This document shows, in pieces, positions 32,171-43,215 of a stretch of DNA of 64,000 nucleotides; position 1 is the first letter of the stretch, and the number at the start of each line of letters is the position of its first letter. This DNA comes from Micromussa lordhowensis (taxonomy: Eukaryota > Cnidaria > Anthozoa > Scleractinia > Lobophylliidae), in contig OZ026608.1 of assembly GCA_964020085.1 (NCBI GenBank), positions 17,217,479 through 17,281,478 on the forward strand. Direction: 5' to 3'. A program made the position numbers and the translations under genes. The notes beneath the pieces were generated by a model. The model saw nothing but the letters and a program-made list of their open reading frames with translations, was not told where the DNA came from and made no database searches.

Positions 32171-32975
32171 ATATGATTTGCTGTAACCACGATCTTGTGT
32201 TTGTCAGAGAGTGATTTAAAAATGAAAACAAACTTGGTGATCAAATGATAAAACAACTGTTAAATTGGTCATCGCAAAATTTCATGATTTGCCATTTACG
32301 AATTCTCGGTATTGGACTGGAACTAGCTTGCAACCGAGGCTACTTAACAACACAACACTCTAATGTTAAGCCTTAGCGAGAAACACTTTCGAATATTAAG
32401 TCGGGTGTGTGACTCTTAACATTAGTTCCCTCTATGCAGGTTAAAAAAAGTAAAACTCTTTCCCCTTTTTCAGTCTGTCCACGGACACTCTATTTTGTCG
32501 TGATTTCGCTGAGATCGCAATTAGCAAAAGGGGAAAGGGGAAAACCGCAGGGGATTTGAAAAAAGAGGGTGACACGGCCCAGGGGAAAGACAAGAATTTA
32601 ACTTTTTTGCATCCGCTTCGCGGCAGCTCCCGCGCTCGAAGAAAAATAACTCATGTCAAATAAAACAAACGTCTGCGGACAGACTACGTTTTCAGTCTAG
32701 TAGGAGTAACATACACGATTACGTATATGCTTAATATAAGAGAGAACCCTTTCCTCCTATGATTTTAAGGACACAGTATACTGTATTATCAATTCTGCCA
32801 TTAAATTATGTCATTAGGCATGGACAATGAGTAAATGAATTCGATGAAACAGTTAACTTTGATTTCTTTGACAACGGCACTGTAGAACCCCTTTTACGCT
32901 TGATTTCGTGTTTTCTCGTTTTTGAATTAACAACGTAACTCCTTTGTTCAGTTGTTACATGCACCATGCGCAATA

Positions 32976-33256
32976 GGAGGCGCGGTGGCTTAGTCATTAG
33001 AGCACTGGACTCCAGATCAAGCGAGTACGACTGGGATCATTATGTTGTGTCGCTGAGCATGACACTTAACTTTCACAGTGCCACCCTCCTCCCAAGTTTA
33101 TAATGGATATTAGCGAATCGCTGCGCAACCTGACAGAACGCTGGAGATTAACCCGAGATGGACTGGTTTAGCATCCCATCCAGGGGGGGATTGAAATACG
33201 CTTAGTCACCCCATGGCATAGAAACATGAGTGAAGCACTGAGAGCTATGAGCCAGA
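32976..33256 (+). mobile_element. tRNA-derived SINE
   Basis: The head ggtggcttagtcattagagc looks like a tRNA A box and is followed by actggactccagatc and a decayed B box (gcgagtacgactgg). The body has ctgagcatgacacttaactt, cacagtgccacc, gatggactggtttagcat and cccatccagggg, all hallmarks of a widespread coral SINE as I recall it. It cannot fold as an intact tRNA. A body fragment of the same SINE lies at 61040-61196 on the other strand. Confidence 0.75.
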
Positions 33257-33306
33257 TAGTCTGTCAAGGATTTACTACATACCATTTACGGAATTGACTT
33301 ATATTT

Positions 33307-33429
33307 AACAATTATTCCACGAGCGCACGTTGGATATTAGATGGTATATAGCCAACGAGGCGCGTAGCGCGTAGCGCCTCGTTGGCTATAATTATCTCAT
33401 ATCCGACAAGCGCGAGTGGAATAATTGTT
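33307..33429. mobile_element. Foldback MITE F2, copy 1
   Basis: A 123-bp near-perfect hairpin. The arm aacaattattccacgagcgc pairs with gcgagtggaataattgtt, and tatagccaacgagg pairs with cctcgttggctata, around a GC-rich loop. It is flanked by short T/A-rich sequence. A second copy lies at 38636-38752. Confidence 0.85.
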
Positions 33430-33605
33430 TTATTAAAAACGCCCCTAAAATATAGCAAACTAGACTAAAATAGAAACAAAAATGCCCAAAAAAATTACGC
33501 GTATGCTTTACCATATCCGTAGAGCATGGTATAATGGCTCATAACGCATGATGGCTAAGCCAATGAAAACTCTCAAATTGCATTATCCAGTGATCCAGTT
33601 TTTAA

Positions 33606-33707
33606 TAAGTAATGGTAATAGGACTGAGTGGAGTCCAATTCGGTCTGTAATCATACAAGTGATAACAAAATCGGACGACCGCGCAGCGGGAGTCCGATTT
33701 GTTTATC

Positions 33708-33738
<31 letters not shown>

Positions 33739-33760
33739 ACGAAGTCTTATTACCAATTAA
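33606..33760. mobile_element. Foldback MITE F3
   Basis: Ends gtaatggtaataggact and agtcttattaccaatta are inverted complements. Inside, gtccaattcggtctgtaatc pairs with gattacagaccgaattggac, and gataacaaaatcggac pairs with gtccgatttgtttatc, with loop gaccgcgcagcggg. The hairpin is nearly perfect. Confidence 0.85.
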
Positions 33761-33960
33761 TCATATAAATTACAATTTCCGAGAAAAGAAGAATAGCCAA
33801 GTTATGAGAGAAAGGGAAATTTTGCATTAAAAGACTAACCAAGGAGGCGTAAATGGTTTCATGTCGCTCTGAAATTGAGATTGGTTGATTTAACTACAAC
33901 TAATTGAATGTGATTGGTTGATCTAAACTACAACTTTGAATGTGATTGGCTTATTGAACT

Positions 33961-34035
33961 GTCCGATAACAAACTGTCCGATAACAAACTGTCCGATAAC
34001 AAACTGTCCGATAACAAACTGTCCGATAACAACTT
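33961..34035 (+). repeat. 15-bp microsatellite-like tandem repeat, 5 copies
   Basis: The 15-mer gtccgataacaaact is repeated head to tail five times, the last copy ending caactt. It is divisible by three, which keeps a frame open (reading SDNKL), but no gene is supported around it. Confidence 0.85.
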
Positions 34036-35257
34036 GGCAAGTGAATTAGTGGAAAATAGGAGTTTTTTAACCAATCATAATCACAATCGAGGAAATTGTA
34101 ATTTTATGATTAATGCAAGTTATGCAACGCTTTTGATTGGTATACCATGGAATATCCCACGACTCACTTGTATTTTCTCGGTAATAATAGTGGCCAACAC
34201 AGTCGCGCATGATGGAAACGTGGGTGTAATACCATGGGATATACAACGGCTTTCCGCATTATGATTGGCTGTATCTTTATGGCATGGTATAAGTAGTATA
34301 TATAAGTGTACTACTAGTTGTGTCTTCCTCTTTCTTTACGAAACAAAATATCGACACGTACTAACGCGGTAGTATGCGCGCATGCGCATACTACCTGCCA
34401 ATCTGTTTTTGTAGACCAGTAAGCCGAAAGCATAAAAGGGTTGCCGAACCGAGGAGTGCGGATAGACTGTGAAACAGTTGGTATGTTAGCGTAATTCGTT
34501 GGCCAAACGCGATTCTGGAGTATAGGAATCATTCCTCCAGGTTCTCGGCGCGTACCGTACGACAAAGGTATCCAAACCTCCAGGGAGGAACCACAGGGAA
34601 AGGGTATTGTTTTGTATTCTAAGCTGTAAAAATGCAATATGTAGTGGGTATTTTATCACTGATTTGAGCAAATTCTCTATATATTCTGCCTTGAATAAAG
34701 AAATTCACACACTGCATCGTAGCTATATTTCATAATTGCAATGCCTATAGCAATTACTTGAAACCGCTCGATGTCAGTAAACCAATACGCAGCAAGCTAC
34801 ACCGTTTGGTATTGCACCAAATCATGTCACATGTTGCTGAGACTACAATAGTTTCCGTTTAAACATCACCGCCTTTTTAGAGAAACCACACAGGTTTTCG
34901 TCGATCAGCCTGCTCTGATTTGCAAACCGAAGCTCTACCATTCATCTTTAGACTTGATCATTTGTGTCGAGTGACTAGACAGTCTCTAGACTGTCTCAAC
35001 CATGTATTGGCTGAGTATTCCATTCGACCAAAGACAACCTGTCCAACTGAATCGCAATTACCCCTTTTCGAAATCACACACACTGGACACTTTCTTACAA
35101 AAGACAATTAAACCATTTCAGGTATTCTTACCGTTTGCATTGTTCTTAGATACGCAATTGCTGACAATCGTTTCTTTCAGGGGAAAAAATAGATAGAAGT
35201 TGCAACGGGCTGGACTATATTAGTTTTAACCATATCCGTCGATACCTGTACTTCTGA
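34036..35257. other. Intergenic stretch, no gene seen
   Basis: No supported coding sequence. A small palindrome, gacagtctctagactgtc, lies at about 34979-34996. Confidence 0.4.
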
Positions 35258-35260
35258 AAC

Positions 35261-35294
<34 letters not shown>

Positions 35295-35541
35295 GCACAA
35301 CCGTGAAGGAGGTTTGGATACCCGGTCTTAGTTGGCATAGATTTTGACGATTTTATTTCTCCGTTTACTCCTTAGTTTTTGGTTTGATTGGGAAGATATA
35401 TCAAACACTCGAGACAGCGTTTCATCGGCTATCCAAACACCACGTATTTTGTCAAAAATACTCCGCTGCGCGTCGTATTTTCAACTATCTTCTCGGTGTT
35501 TGGATATCCCGATGAAACACTGTCTCTCGTGTTTGATATAC
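35258..35541 (-). mobile_element. Foldback element F1, copy 2
   Basis: The reverse complement of 6354-6642 over almost its full length. It opens actcattaataattcatcaa, continues through gtgaaggaggtttggatacc, then carries the two hairpin arms (gatatatcaaacactcgaga and gtctctcgtgtttgatata). It is followed at once by a different element at 35552. Confidence 0.8.
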
Positions 35542-35551
35542 TGATTACTTA

Positions 35552-36003
35552 CATTACTGGCAAAAAAATTCGGACGTTTATTCATTAATAATAATCAATT
35601 TATTCATTAATAATTAATTATTAATTTCTTTTTTCAATTTTTATCTCATTTCGGACAGATCTCGGACAACAATGCTGACACATTTAATTTACGCCTGCAA
35701 ACAGGAATAAGACTGAAAAACATCTGTGAAAATGATAGTTTTACTGCAGCCTCAAGGTTTCACGAATATACACCAACGAGAAATAATACAAATTCTATCA
35801 AGCCGTTACGTACGCCAAGCGTTGTGTCAAATAGAGTTCGCTCCATAAAGTGCGGCATAAAGGAAACGAAGAGCTTTGGAGTTAATTCCAAGTTTTATAC
35901 TGTACTGTAAACATTTCGGACACTTGAAATTTCGGACGTTTAAAAATTTCGGCCGGTTCTATTTTCGGACGCTTTTATTGTCCAAAATGTTTGGCAAGTA
36001 ATG
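35552..36003. mobile_element. Tc1/mariner-like non-autonomous element, TA-flanked
   Basis: The left end cattactggcaaaaaaattcg and the complement of the right end (cattacttgccaaacatttt) form terminal inverted repeats. Both ends are flanked by TA (35550-35551 and 36004-36005), the usual Tc1/mariner target duplication. The 452-bp interior has repeated ttcggac motifs and no transposase frame. Confidence 0.65.
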
Positions 36004-36005
36004 TA

Positions 36006-36889
36006 ACTCAAGTTTTTGTAGCATGTAGGCATGCGGGCGCCATATTGCTTCTTCCCTCTTCTTCTTGCAATCGGGCCGATATTGGAAGGGGATGTGAGAT
36101 CTGGTACTTCTATATGTAAGATCTCTAGGCATGGGTCGCCCCAAATGGTATACCTTTTTTTACGTTTTGTTTGGAAAACGGGTCATGGATTTTGCCATCT
36201 TAGTCTGAAATTGGGTTTAGTATAGTGAAACTTGTAAAGCTTTTTACTAAAACACAGATCGCTTTTGCTGAAAAACATTTTTTCTTGTTCATCAGGCTTC
36301 TCATCTTCAACGATAAAAAGGGAAAGAGAGGCACGCAAAAGCCCGATTTACCACTTCTGGGATATGCAGACAGTCAGGTCTGTACACGGATACGGATTTA
36401 GAGGCCACCTCACTTTGATTCACTGGTGAGACAAACGTTCGTCTTTACCAAACGAATCTCATTTTACAACAATGCGAACAATAGACGCAATTTCGACCAA
36501 TGTGACCGAAAACCGTACTCCTGTGGTCTTGTGATTTGCTGTGGTGAAGGTATGTGCGTCCCTACAGCCCACAGCACTGTACCGGCGGAAGCCTTGTGCC
36601 CCTCCCAGGTTTTACAATGTCGGATTGGTCTGTGGAATGAGAAATCAGACTAAACAACACATTGGTCCTCCAGGTTTGAGGTTGGGCCTGGCGCTAACAA
36701 ACCCGTCCTCTCTAAGAACTACTTGAACCATCAAAGAAAGCAGCGCAACGAAGTTTGGTGAAGGGAAGCACTACATGGTTAAAACTGCAGGGCTGGCTGT
36801 AAGGCTGAATAGCTTTTTGACTCCACGAAAGACACGTATCTGTTAATTCTACGATGAGGGCTTGTGTAAGGCAAGGGTATGACCGACCG
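36006..36889. other. Intergenic stretch, no gene seen
   Basis: Short frames without recognisable domains. Confidence 0.4.
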
Positions 36890-37060
36890 ATCAAGGAAAA
36901 AAGCCCGGAGAGATCTTCCATATAAAAAGGACCAGGATACTCGCCTTATCAAAAACTAAGGATCACAGAGGGAGCTTTCGCGATACGTTTTAGGGTATTG
37001 AGCCGATATGTTGTTTTAGAATTGGCACCTCTTAGGGGTAAAAAAATTGCCAAGCTACGC
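36890..37060 (-). repeat. Dispersed repeat R2 fragment
   Basis: Shares cttccatataaaaaggacca and cttaggggtaaaaaaattgcc with the R2 copies around 30.9 and 32.1 kb. Diverged. Confidence 0.4.
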
Positions 37061-37199
37061 CCACAAAACATAGACTTAATGAACACAGAAATAATGGTCC
37101 GTCCCTCAGCGTAGTGGAATAAAACTGGTGGCTCGGACGTTGACATAAAATAAAGCCAGGATAACATTCAACATGCTAAACAAAACTTGGATCACAAGA

Positions 37200-37425
37200 T
37201 ATAGAGCGGTTTTCAATCGCGTGCCGTAAAACCAAAACCACAGTAATCGCTCCAGCCAATCACAAAGGACACAGACAATTCACGGAACCAATCAAAACGT
37301 AGCTGACGCAAAGCGCGCGAAAACGCGTGCGGGTGAGTCACGAGTAGTTTTGATTTCACTTCTGATTGGATGAAAAAAGGGCGCGAGTTTTTAAGCCAAT
37401 CGTGTAGCGTAGTTGATACGAAAAC
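37200..37425. repeat. Dispersed repeat with CCAATCA/GATTGG motifs
   Basis: Has gagcggttttcaatcgcgtg, aaagcgcgcgaaaacgcg, ttctgattggatgaaaaaag and gagtttttaagccaatcg, a repeat type I associate with cnidarian genomes. It has no coding capacity. Confidence 0.5.
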
Positions 37426-38394
37426 AATAAATTTTTGACGCTCAAATGCAATCCGCTCAACGAAAATCAAATTACGTCTCAACTTGATTGTGGAGTCGAT
37501 CAGGCCCTCTTTAAAGTGCTGAAACATGGAAGTGATAACAAACGGGTATTAGGTAAGCTTAGTATCTTTACACGCCATTGCCTCGATAAAATCCTTTGCG
37601 TCCACTGGCAGGATAGAGTAGAAGAGATTACATTTTAGAAAGACCCAATCATGTGCAAATACGTACGAAAGTAACGAAAGTCGTTGGAATTAGCAGCCTT
37701 TGGGGCTCGTTTCTTTCGAGGAGCAAAAGACATTATATAAAGTTGGTACGGATGAGCTCTTTTTACGACATAAAAAAACCGGACATTTGCAAAAACAGTT
37801 CTTGTAACATGAGGTACACTTCTTCGTTCCAGTTTAAATCTATGTTGTTGCCACAGAGGTGGGGGCTTCATGTCTAGATCGTGTTGTTAGTAGTCGACAG
37901 GAAAGCTTGTCAGATACCGCAAACTGTTTCGTCTTCATGACACACTGTAATGTTAGTCTGCTGTAACGATATCTCAGTGCACTGGTCGAGTCTTGACCAA
38001 TTAGTTTGATTGTATTATTGAAGGGTTAAAAAGAAAACATACCTGTCTGCTCTTTAACAATAAGATTAAAAACAGTCAGTTTATTCGGAGAAAGGGTGCA
38101 TTCATGTTCTGGGAGTGATTTACCTCTCACAATGCCTTTCTCCACTCGAATAAACGGGTGCCACGAATTATCTGCTGAGTGGTAACTCCAAGTCGCTTCA
38201 TGTCACTGAACCAGTGATAAGCGCTGGCCAGGCGAGACAGCAGGCTCATGTGCAGATTAATTTCTCTTTTTACGTTCCCTCCTCCTACTTTGTTTCAAGG
38301 TCTCTCTTTTGTGTTTCCTTTCCATCCCTAAAAACCGTGGAAAATAATTACCTTGAGGTAGACACGTGTTTTAATTTTTGCCTCTACCGCATTT

Positions 38395-38432
38395 CGGTTA
38401 TTATTACTATTACTATAATTATTATTATTAAA
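38395..38432 (+). repeat. ATT-rich simple repeat
   Basis: A run of att/act triplets (ttattattactattactata) and further att units. Confidence 0.7.
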
Positions 38433-38635
38433 TTCTCAACCTCGGATAATGCAATTCTAGCTTTCTGATTGGTTCACTAGGTCTCGGTTACCAGCCATTA
38501 TACCTGCGTTTGACCTTATATGGAAATGAATGCGGCAAATGTCGCTCAGTATAAAATTTTCAGCATTTCGTTTTGGCGCCCGGAAGTCACATCACCTTCC
38601 GGTCGTTTCAAAACCGGAATGTGAGAATTTAATAA

Positions 38636-38700
38636 AACAATTATTCCATTCGCGCTTGTTGGATATGAGATTGGTTATAGCCAACTCGGCCCTACGGGCT

Positions 38701-38750
<50 letters not shown>

Positions 38751-38752
38751 TT
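38636..38752. mobile_element. Foldback MITE F2, copy 2
   Basis: A 117-bp hairpin with the same arms as 33307-33429 (aacaattattccattcgcgc, and gcgctcatggaataattgtt; ttatagccaac and gttggctattt). The loop differs (tcggccctacgggctt). Confidence 0.85.
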
Positions 38753-38781
38753 AACTATTACTACTACTATTACCATTACCA

Positions 38782-38816
<35 letters not shown>

Positions 38817-38862
38817 ATTACCATTACTATTACCATTGCTATTACTATTACTAGTACTTATT
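38753..38862 (+). repeat. Hexanucleotide/trinucleotide simple repeat
   Basis: Starts immediately after MITE F2 copy 2. A run of actatt and accatt units, then five gccgtt units, then accatt and actatt again. The order looks like local slippage expansion of gccgtt inside an attacc-type repeat. Confidence 0.85.
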
Positions 38863-39021
38863 ATAAGCCTACCGCAAGGCACTTGACATATGTACCCGCA
38901 CATTCATGGATTTTAGAGACATTGAGACTTTGTAGGGGTAGCTCCCAACATTCGACATATCATTGAGGAAAGCATGCCAAACTGCTGAACATTATTAACA
39001 TCCAATCTGCATGCCCTAGGT

Positions 39022-39354
39022 GAGGTCAGAATCCAGCAAGGCATGATTTTTCAGGGTGACAGTTTATCGCCAGTGCTGTTCATTATATGCTTAATACCTC
39101 TATGCACTATCCTACGAATGACGAAAGGACGGTCCAGTTAGACAATGAGGGGACAACAATTACTCATCTACTATTCATGGACGACTTGAAACTGTATAGG
39201 AGGAATGAGCGTGAACTGTATTCATTGGTCAACGCAGTGCGTATATTCAGCGATGAATATACGCATCGAGTTTGGGTTGAAGAAATGTGGTATACTCCCC
39301 TTGAAGATAGGAAAGGTTAAGAGAAGTGAGGGAATCCTAATACCAGATGATGGG
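39022..39354 (+). pseudogene. LINE reverse-transcriptase relic
   Basis: Fragment of a non-LTR retrotransposon reverse transcriptase. One frame reads QGDSLSPVLFIICLIPL, the palm region. A later frame reads THLLFMDDLKLYRRNE, which carries the catalytic FMDD version of the YxDD box. A third frame gives IRIEFGLKKCGILPLKIGK. Frameshifts and a stop separate them, so it is dead. Neither end of the original element is visible. Confidence 0.75.
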
Positions 39355-40635
39355 CTTATTATTATTAATATTAGAGCGAGTTTGTTTTTATTGAAGACAG
39401 AAGCGACCTAAGCAGGAGCATAACCATACGAAGAAGCCAAAATTTTGACTATTCTTCTACTTATGTATATGCCGTTCTCACTAGTGCACAAGCTTTTCAG
39501 TTATGCCTACGCTCAACACTGGTGTTTCGCACCCAATTGCAAATAGTTTCACGTATACCATCGAGTAATCTTTTCTTAGATAATACGAACATTAATTTTC
39601 AAACTTGTGTTACACTAATTGCACTTGTCATTAATCAAACTATGGCTGCTCTCCAAGCTGTAAATCACGTGTTTTTTTTTCGTCTTTGACATCACTGCGC
39701 GGCATATCTCGACGCAACCTTTAACTTTCACATTCCTAGTTTGTTTGATCACCTAAAAACACATATTTTCCACTTCCGCATAGGTATTGAGCAAGCAGAA
39801 GCTCTCTTAAACTATGCGCACAAGCTCAGCGAGGAAACAATTCAGCATTACATGATTATGACGTTTATCTAAAGAACGTGACCTATACACAGCAAACGTG
39901 ATTTAATTCCGGTTATCTATTGTTTTTACTTTCTTTGTGTCAGGAATTTGCACTTAATGGATAAGACCGGCAAATATCACAGCACAGCGTTAACTTTTAT
40001 TCCAGATCAGTTAAGGTTAACTCTAATTTCGCATTGTTATGTGCGTATGGCGGTTTTCCAAAGTCTCTATATACCTCATTAATGAGATGAGATCGCCAAC
40101 CGATTCAACACGATTTCTCTGTGTACATGCAAAAACAAGATTAAACTTTTCAAACTTCTTAACAATGTGCTTGTTATTATTTTTTCCAAAAAGGTCAAGT
40201 TCAATTATTTTTTGGAAAAAAAAAACGAAGCAAAAGTATCTATAAAGAAAGCAAGCAGCACTACATGAAAGTATTTGATACGAAACCTTTACGAATGTGA
40301 ATGGTCCCTTCAGTGCTGTGGTTGCTCCCAAGATATTCAGAGTTAGAGCCTTGCCGGCTGAGTGTGAAACTGGATTCCAGGCGCAAAGGGTAAATGACTT
40401 ACAAACCACCATGGTATTCTGTGTTTATAAAATCACTTGCAATAGCGTACAAAATCTGTACATTTTGATTAGGTTGCTAGCCAAGTCATGTAGAATCTAA
40501 ACTGTGTACTCTGCACTGAGTACCTTTGGTTTACAAAGCTCCGTCCTTATTACGCTGCAGAAATTTGAAATAAGTTAAAATACATGAAATGTTTTCCATC
40601 CACTCCACGCCGGAGACATTTGAAAGCGCAACGCA
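39355..40635. other. Intergenic stretch, no gene seen
   Basis: Only short frames. A minus-strand frame at 40023-40412 has no recognisable domain or convincing splice pair. Confidence 0.4.
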
Positions 40636-40639
40636 AACG

Positions 40640-40870
40640 GACTTTGGATTTGAGGGAAAACACATGATTAACGTAACATTATCGTTTTCGAAAAGCTCCG
40701 TTTCCAAAGTGTTTTCCCTACACATGAAAACGAAAAGCTGGCGTTTTCAAATTCCTCCGGTTTGAAGAGCGTTTTCGAAAAGTTCCGTTTTCGTGATGGA
40801 TCAGTGTGGACGGTAGGCCTAACCGAAGAAATAAAGCTGGGTTTTCACATTTCTCCGGCTAGTTTTGACG
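40640..40870. repeat. Dispersed repeat R3 (gttttcaaattcctccgg family), copy 1
   Basis: Contains cgttttcgaaaagctccgtt, gttttcaaattcctccggtt and gtgtggacggtaggcctaac. Similar copies occur at 41120-41260 and 57735-58095. Alternating aaaacg/cgtttt motifs suggest hairpin-forming ends. Confidence 0.65.
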
Positions 40871-41119
40871 GGGCTTAAACAATCGACTTTCCTGTTCCGT
40901 CACTTGATCAAAAATAAGCTTACGACTGTCATTGTTTGGGCGTTTCAAAAAGCATATCACGCCCATCATTGAACCAGTCGCTCTGGATTCAGGAGAGATT
41001 ATTACTCTAAGAAAGCTTCTCTACAACATAGTTCACTGAAAATGCTATAACACTTACGTAAGATACGTGCCAAAACAAACAAAAGCACAGAAAGTAATGC
41101 GGAAACAGAAGTGTTAAAG

Positions 41120-41262
41120 TACTAAGCCGGTGTTTTCAAATTCCTCCGGTTTGCAGAGCGTTTTCGAAAAGCTAGCTTCGTTTTCGTGACGGATTAGTGT
41201 GGACGGTAGGCCTAACGTACCGTAGAAATACAGCTGCATTTTCAAATTCCTCCGGACACAGA
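41120..41262. repeat. Dispersed repeat R3, copy 2
   Basis: Matches copy 1 through ttttcaaattcctccggttt, agagcgttttcgaaaagct and ttagtgtggacggtaggcc, and is bounded by a second ttttcaaattcctccgg at its right end. Confidence 0.65.
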
Positions 41263-43084
41263 AACATAAGTTACATATATATATCAACTCTCTCTCGTAA
41301 CCCTAAGTCTCCCGACGTGTTTAATATACATACTAGTTTTGCCACGCTTAAGCAGTTGAGAAGCGCTTGTTAAGAGTGATTTATAGGGAGATGTCCCGTG
41401 CACGAGTGACTTGTCTAGAATAACTAGAAAGAAAATAACATAACACAGCTGTGTGCAGCTAGTTAACATTAAACAATGTCTCTCTCTCTTGCGCCCAAAT
41501 GAAACTTAGAACTTGTACAGTTTTCAGCCCTTCCGAAAAATTCTCAGTATTTTCTGAGGCTCATTACAACGTTTCCGGTCAACTTCCGACTAGTTTCCGA
41601 AGTTGCCCGAGATCATACAAGCATATCCGATCGGTATGACAAAGAATACCGAACGCTTAGCAGAATCGAAGATGTCTCGACTATCTATCCCAGATGCCCT
41701 TCAAGGTCGAAATATTGAAATATGCTTTCCTGAGGCATTATTCACCGCGCGAGCTGATTGAGTTACTGCTGTCAGAGAGTAGAAACAGGTGGGCAATTAA
41801 CCAATTATGTCATTCATGCATCGTGTATGAACGCAAAATTGTGCCAGCCAGGGAACTCCCAGCATAAATGTTGCCATTTTTGCTAGTTTCTTTGAAGTGC
41901 TTCGTAACTCGTCGCCTCCTTTAACTAACTGAACGCATACAGTTAATGACGTTTTATATTAAGCCAATGCAACCGTTTTTCAGCGATCTTATCCACTTTC
42001 GTAAACTACAAGTGCTAATAAGAGGATTAGCAACATCCGTCTCATATTCTTCCGGTTACCAACCAATTGAGAATTTGTAAAAGGTAAACGACTGCTGTGT
42101 TATCATCTGAAGTAGAACGTGTTGTAAACTAAACCCTCGCTGCTTTTCTTAATGAAGTTTCCTTTAATAATCACCTTTCCAAATATAAACTTCTTTAAAT
42201 AGTACCCTTTATCTTAGTATATCTTTTACTTAGACATGTACAATCTATTTAAGGAAACAGTGTTTTAGCTAGTGGCCGTTCGTCTTCCGAAAGGATGACT
42301 TTTCCTTTGGTGTAGCCAGACAAAAGGTCATCCTCGGTCGTTTGCACGAAAAATCAGTATTTTATCTACTGAAATCCGGATTAAAAAGCCTTAGACCATT
42401 GTTTAGCCTATCTATGCGATGTTTCGACGCTTAACTGTTAAATGTTAAATTTATCTCACAGATGTGCAGTTAATGTATTGACGATATCTCGTGATGAAAA
42501 ATAGACCTGCATACCGGTCAATAAGCTTTTTAAAGACCTGCTTTTGAAAATAATTTAAATACCTTAACGTGTATCAAGATAGGCGGGTTATCGCTCTCGC
42601 CAACACCTGGCACTCCCATAAAGAGGAATTCTTATTGTTTTTTATCAGCACCATCAAAAACTGTTACTAAAAAGCATGCTTGTTACAAAAATAAACAGAA
42701 CTAAACACCACTATGTCCGAAAATTATATCCGTAGGAATGCCCGAGAAATTTGAAATTCTGAATTTATCTCCTCGCAGATCTGCAGTGTCTTCTCTGGTT
42801 ATAAACATCTGGCTATCAAACAGATTGCATTGCCATCTACTTGTTCACCATTGACAATCCGTTTGTGGAAAAAAGACTTGCTAAAGTGCAAAGCTTTGTG
42901 TATAGAGTTTCAGACTTTTACATGTGGTTAACTGAAGATTCGTCTAGGCCTTCCAAATCCTTTCGCTCCCTCGAATCGACAAGAAAGCCCAGTTCTGAAT
43001 GCAAAAGATGTCCTAATTTAGCTCATTTTTACAAAATACTAAAACACTATCAAAACCATTAGAAACCATGTTGTTTGATAGCTT
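41263..43084. other. Intergenic stretch, no gene seen
   Basis: No supported gene or repeat on either strand. Confidence 0.4.
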
Positions 43085-43215
43085 TTTTTGACTTGGTCAC
43101 ACACCAGAATCATTTATCCACAGAATCAAGGGTTACGCAATCTGAAGAATAAGAAACAGTACCATATGGAAGTACCGCGCAATAGCTTTATTTGATTTGA
43201 TTGCTTCAAGTTTCC
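43085..43215 (-). repeat. Solo copy of the 104-bp intron-9 repeat
   Basis: The reverse complement shows caatagctttatttg paired with cagtaccatatggaagtacc and ttggtcacacacc, in the same order as the tandem unit at 11100-11790. Confidence 0.55.

Noticed and set aside
32976..33050. Apparent tRNA gene
   Set aside because: Only an A-box-like head is intact. The B box is decayed, no cloverleaf closes, and it continues into a SINE body.
33914..34264. 116-codon plus frame with SDNKL repeats
   Set aside because: Openness comes from the 15-bp tandem repeat. The flanks have no gene-like features.
38748..38966. 72-codon plus frame rich in alternating A/V and I/T
   Set aside because: A translation of the gccgtt/attacc simple repeat, not a protein.
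40023..40412. 129-codon minus frame with a possible small exon around 40290-40412
   Set aside because: Part of it reads plausibly, but no partner exon, domain or start context was found.
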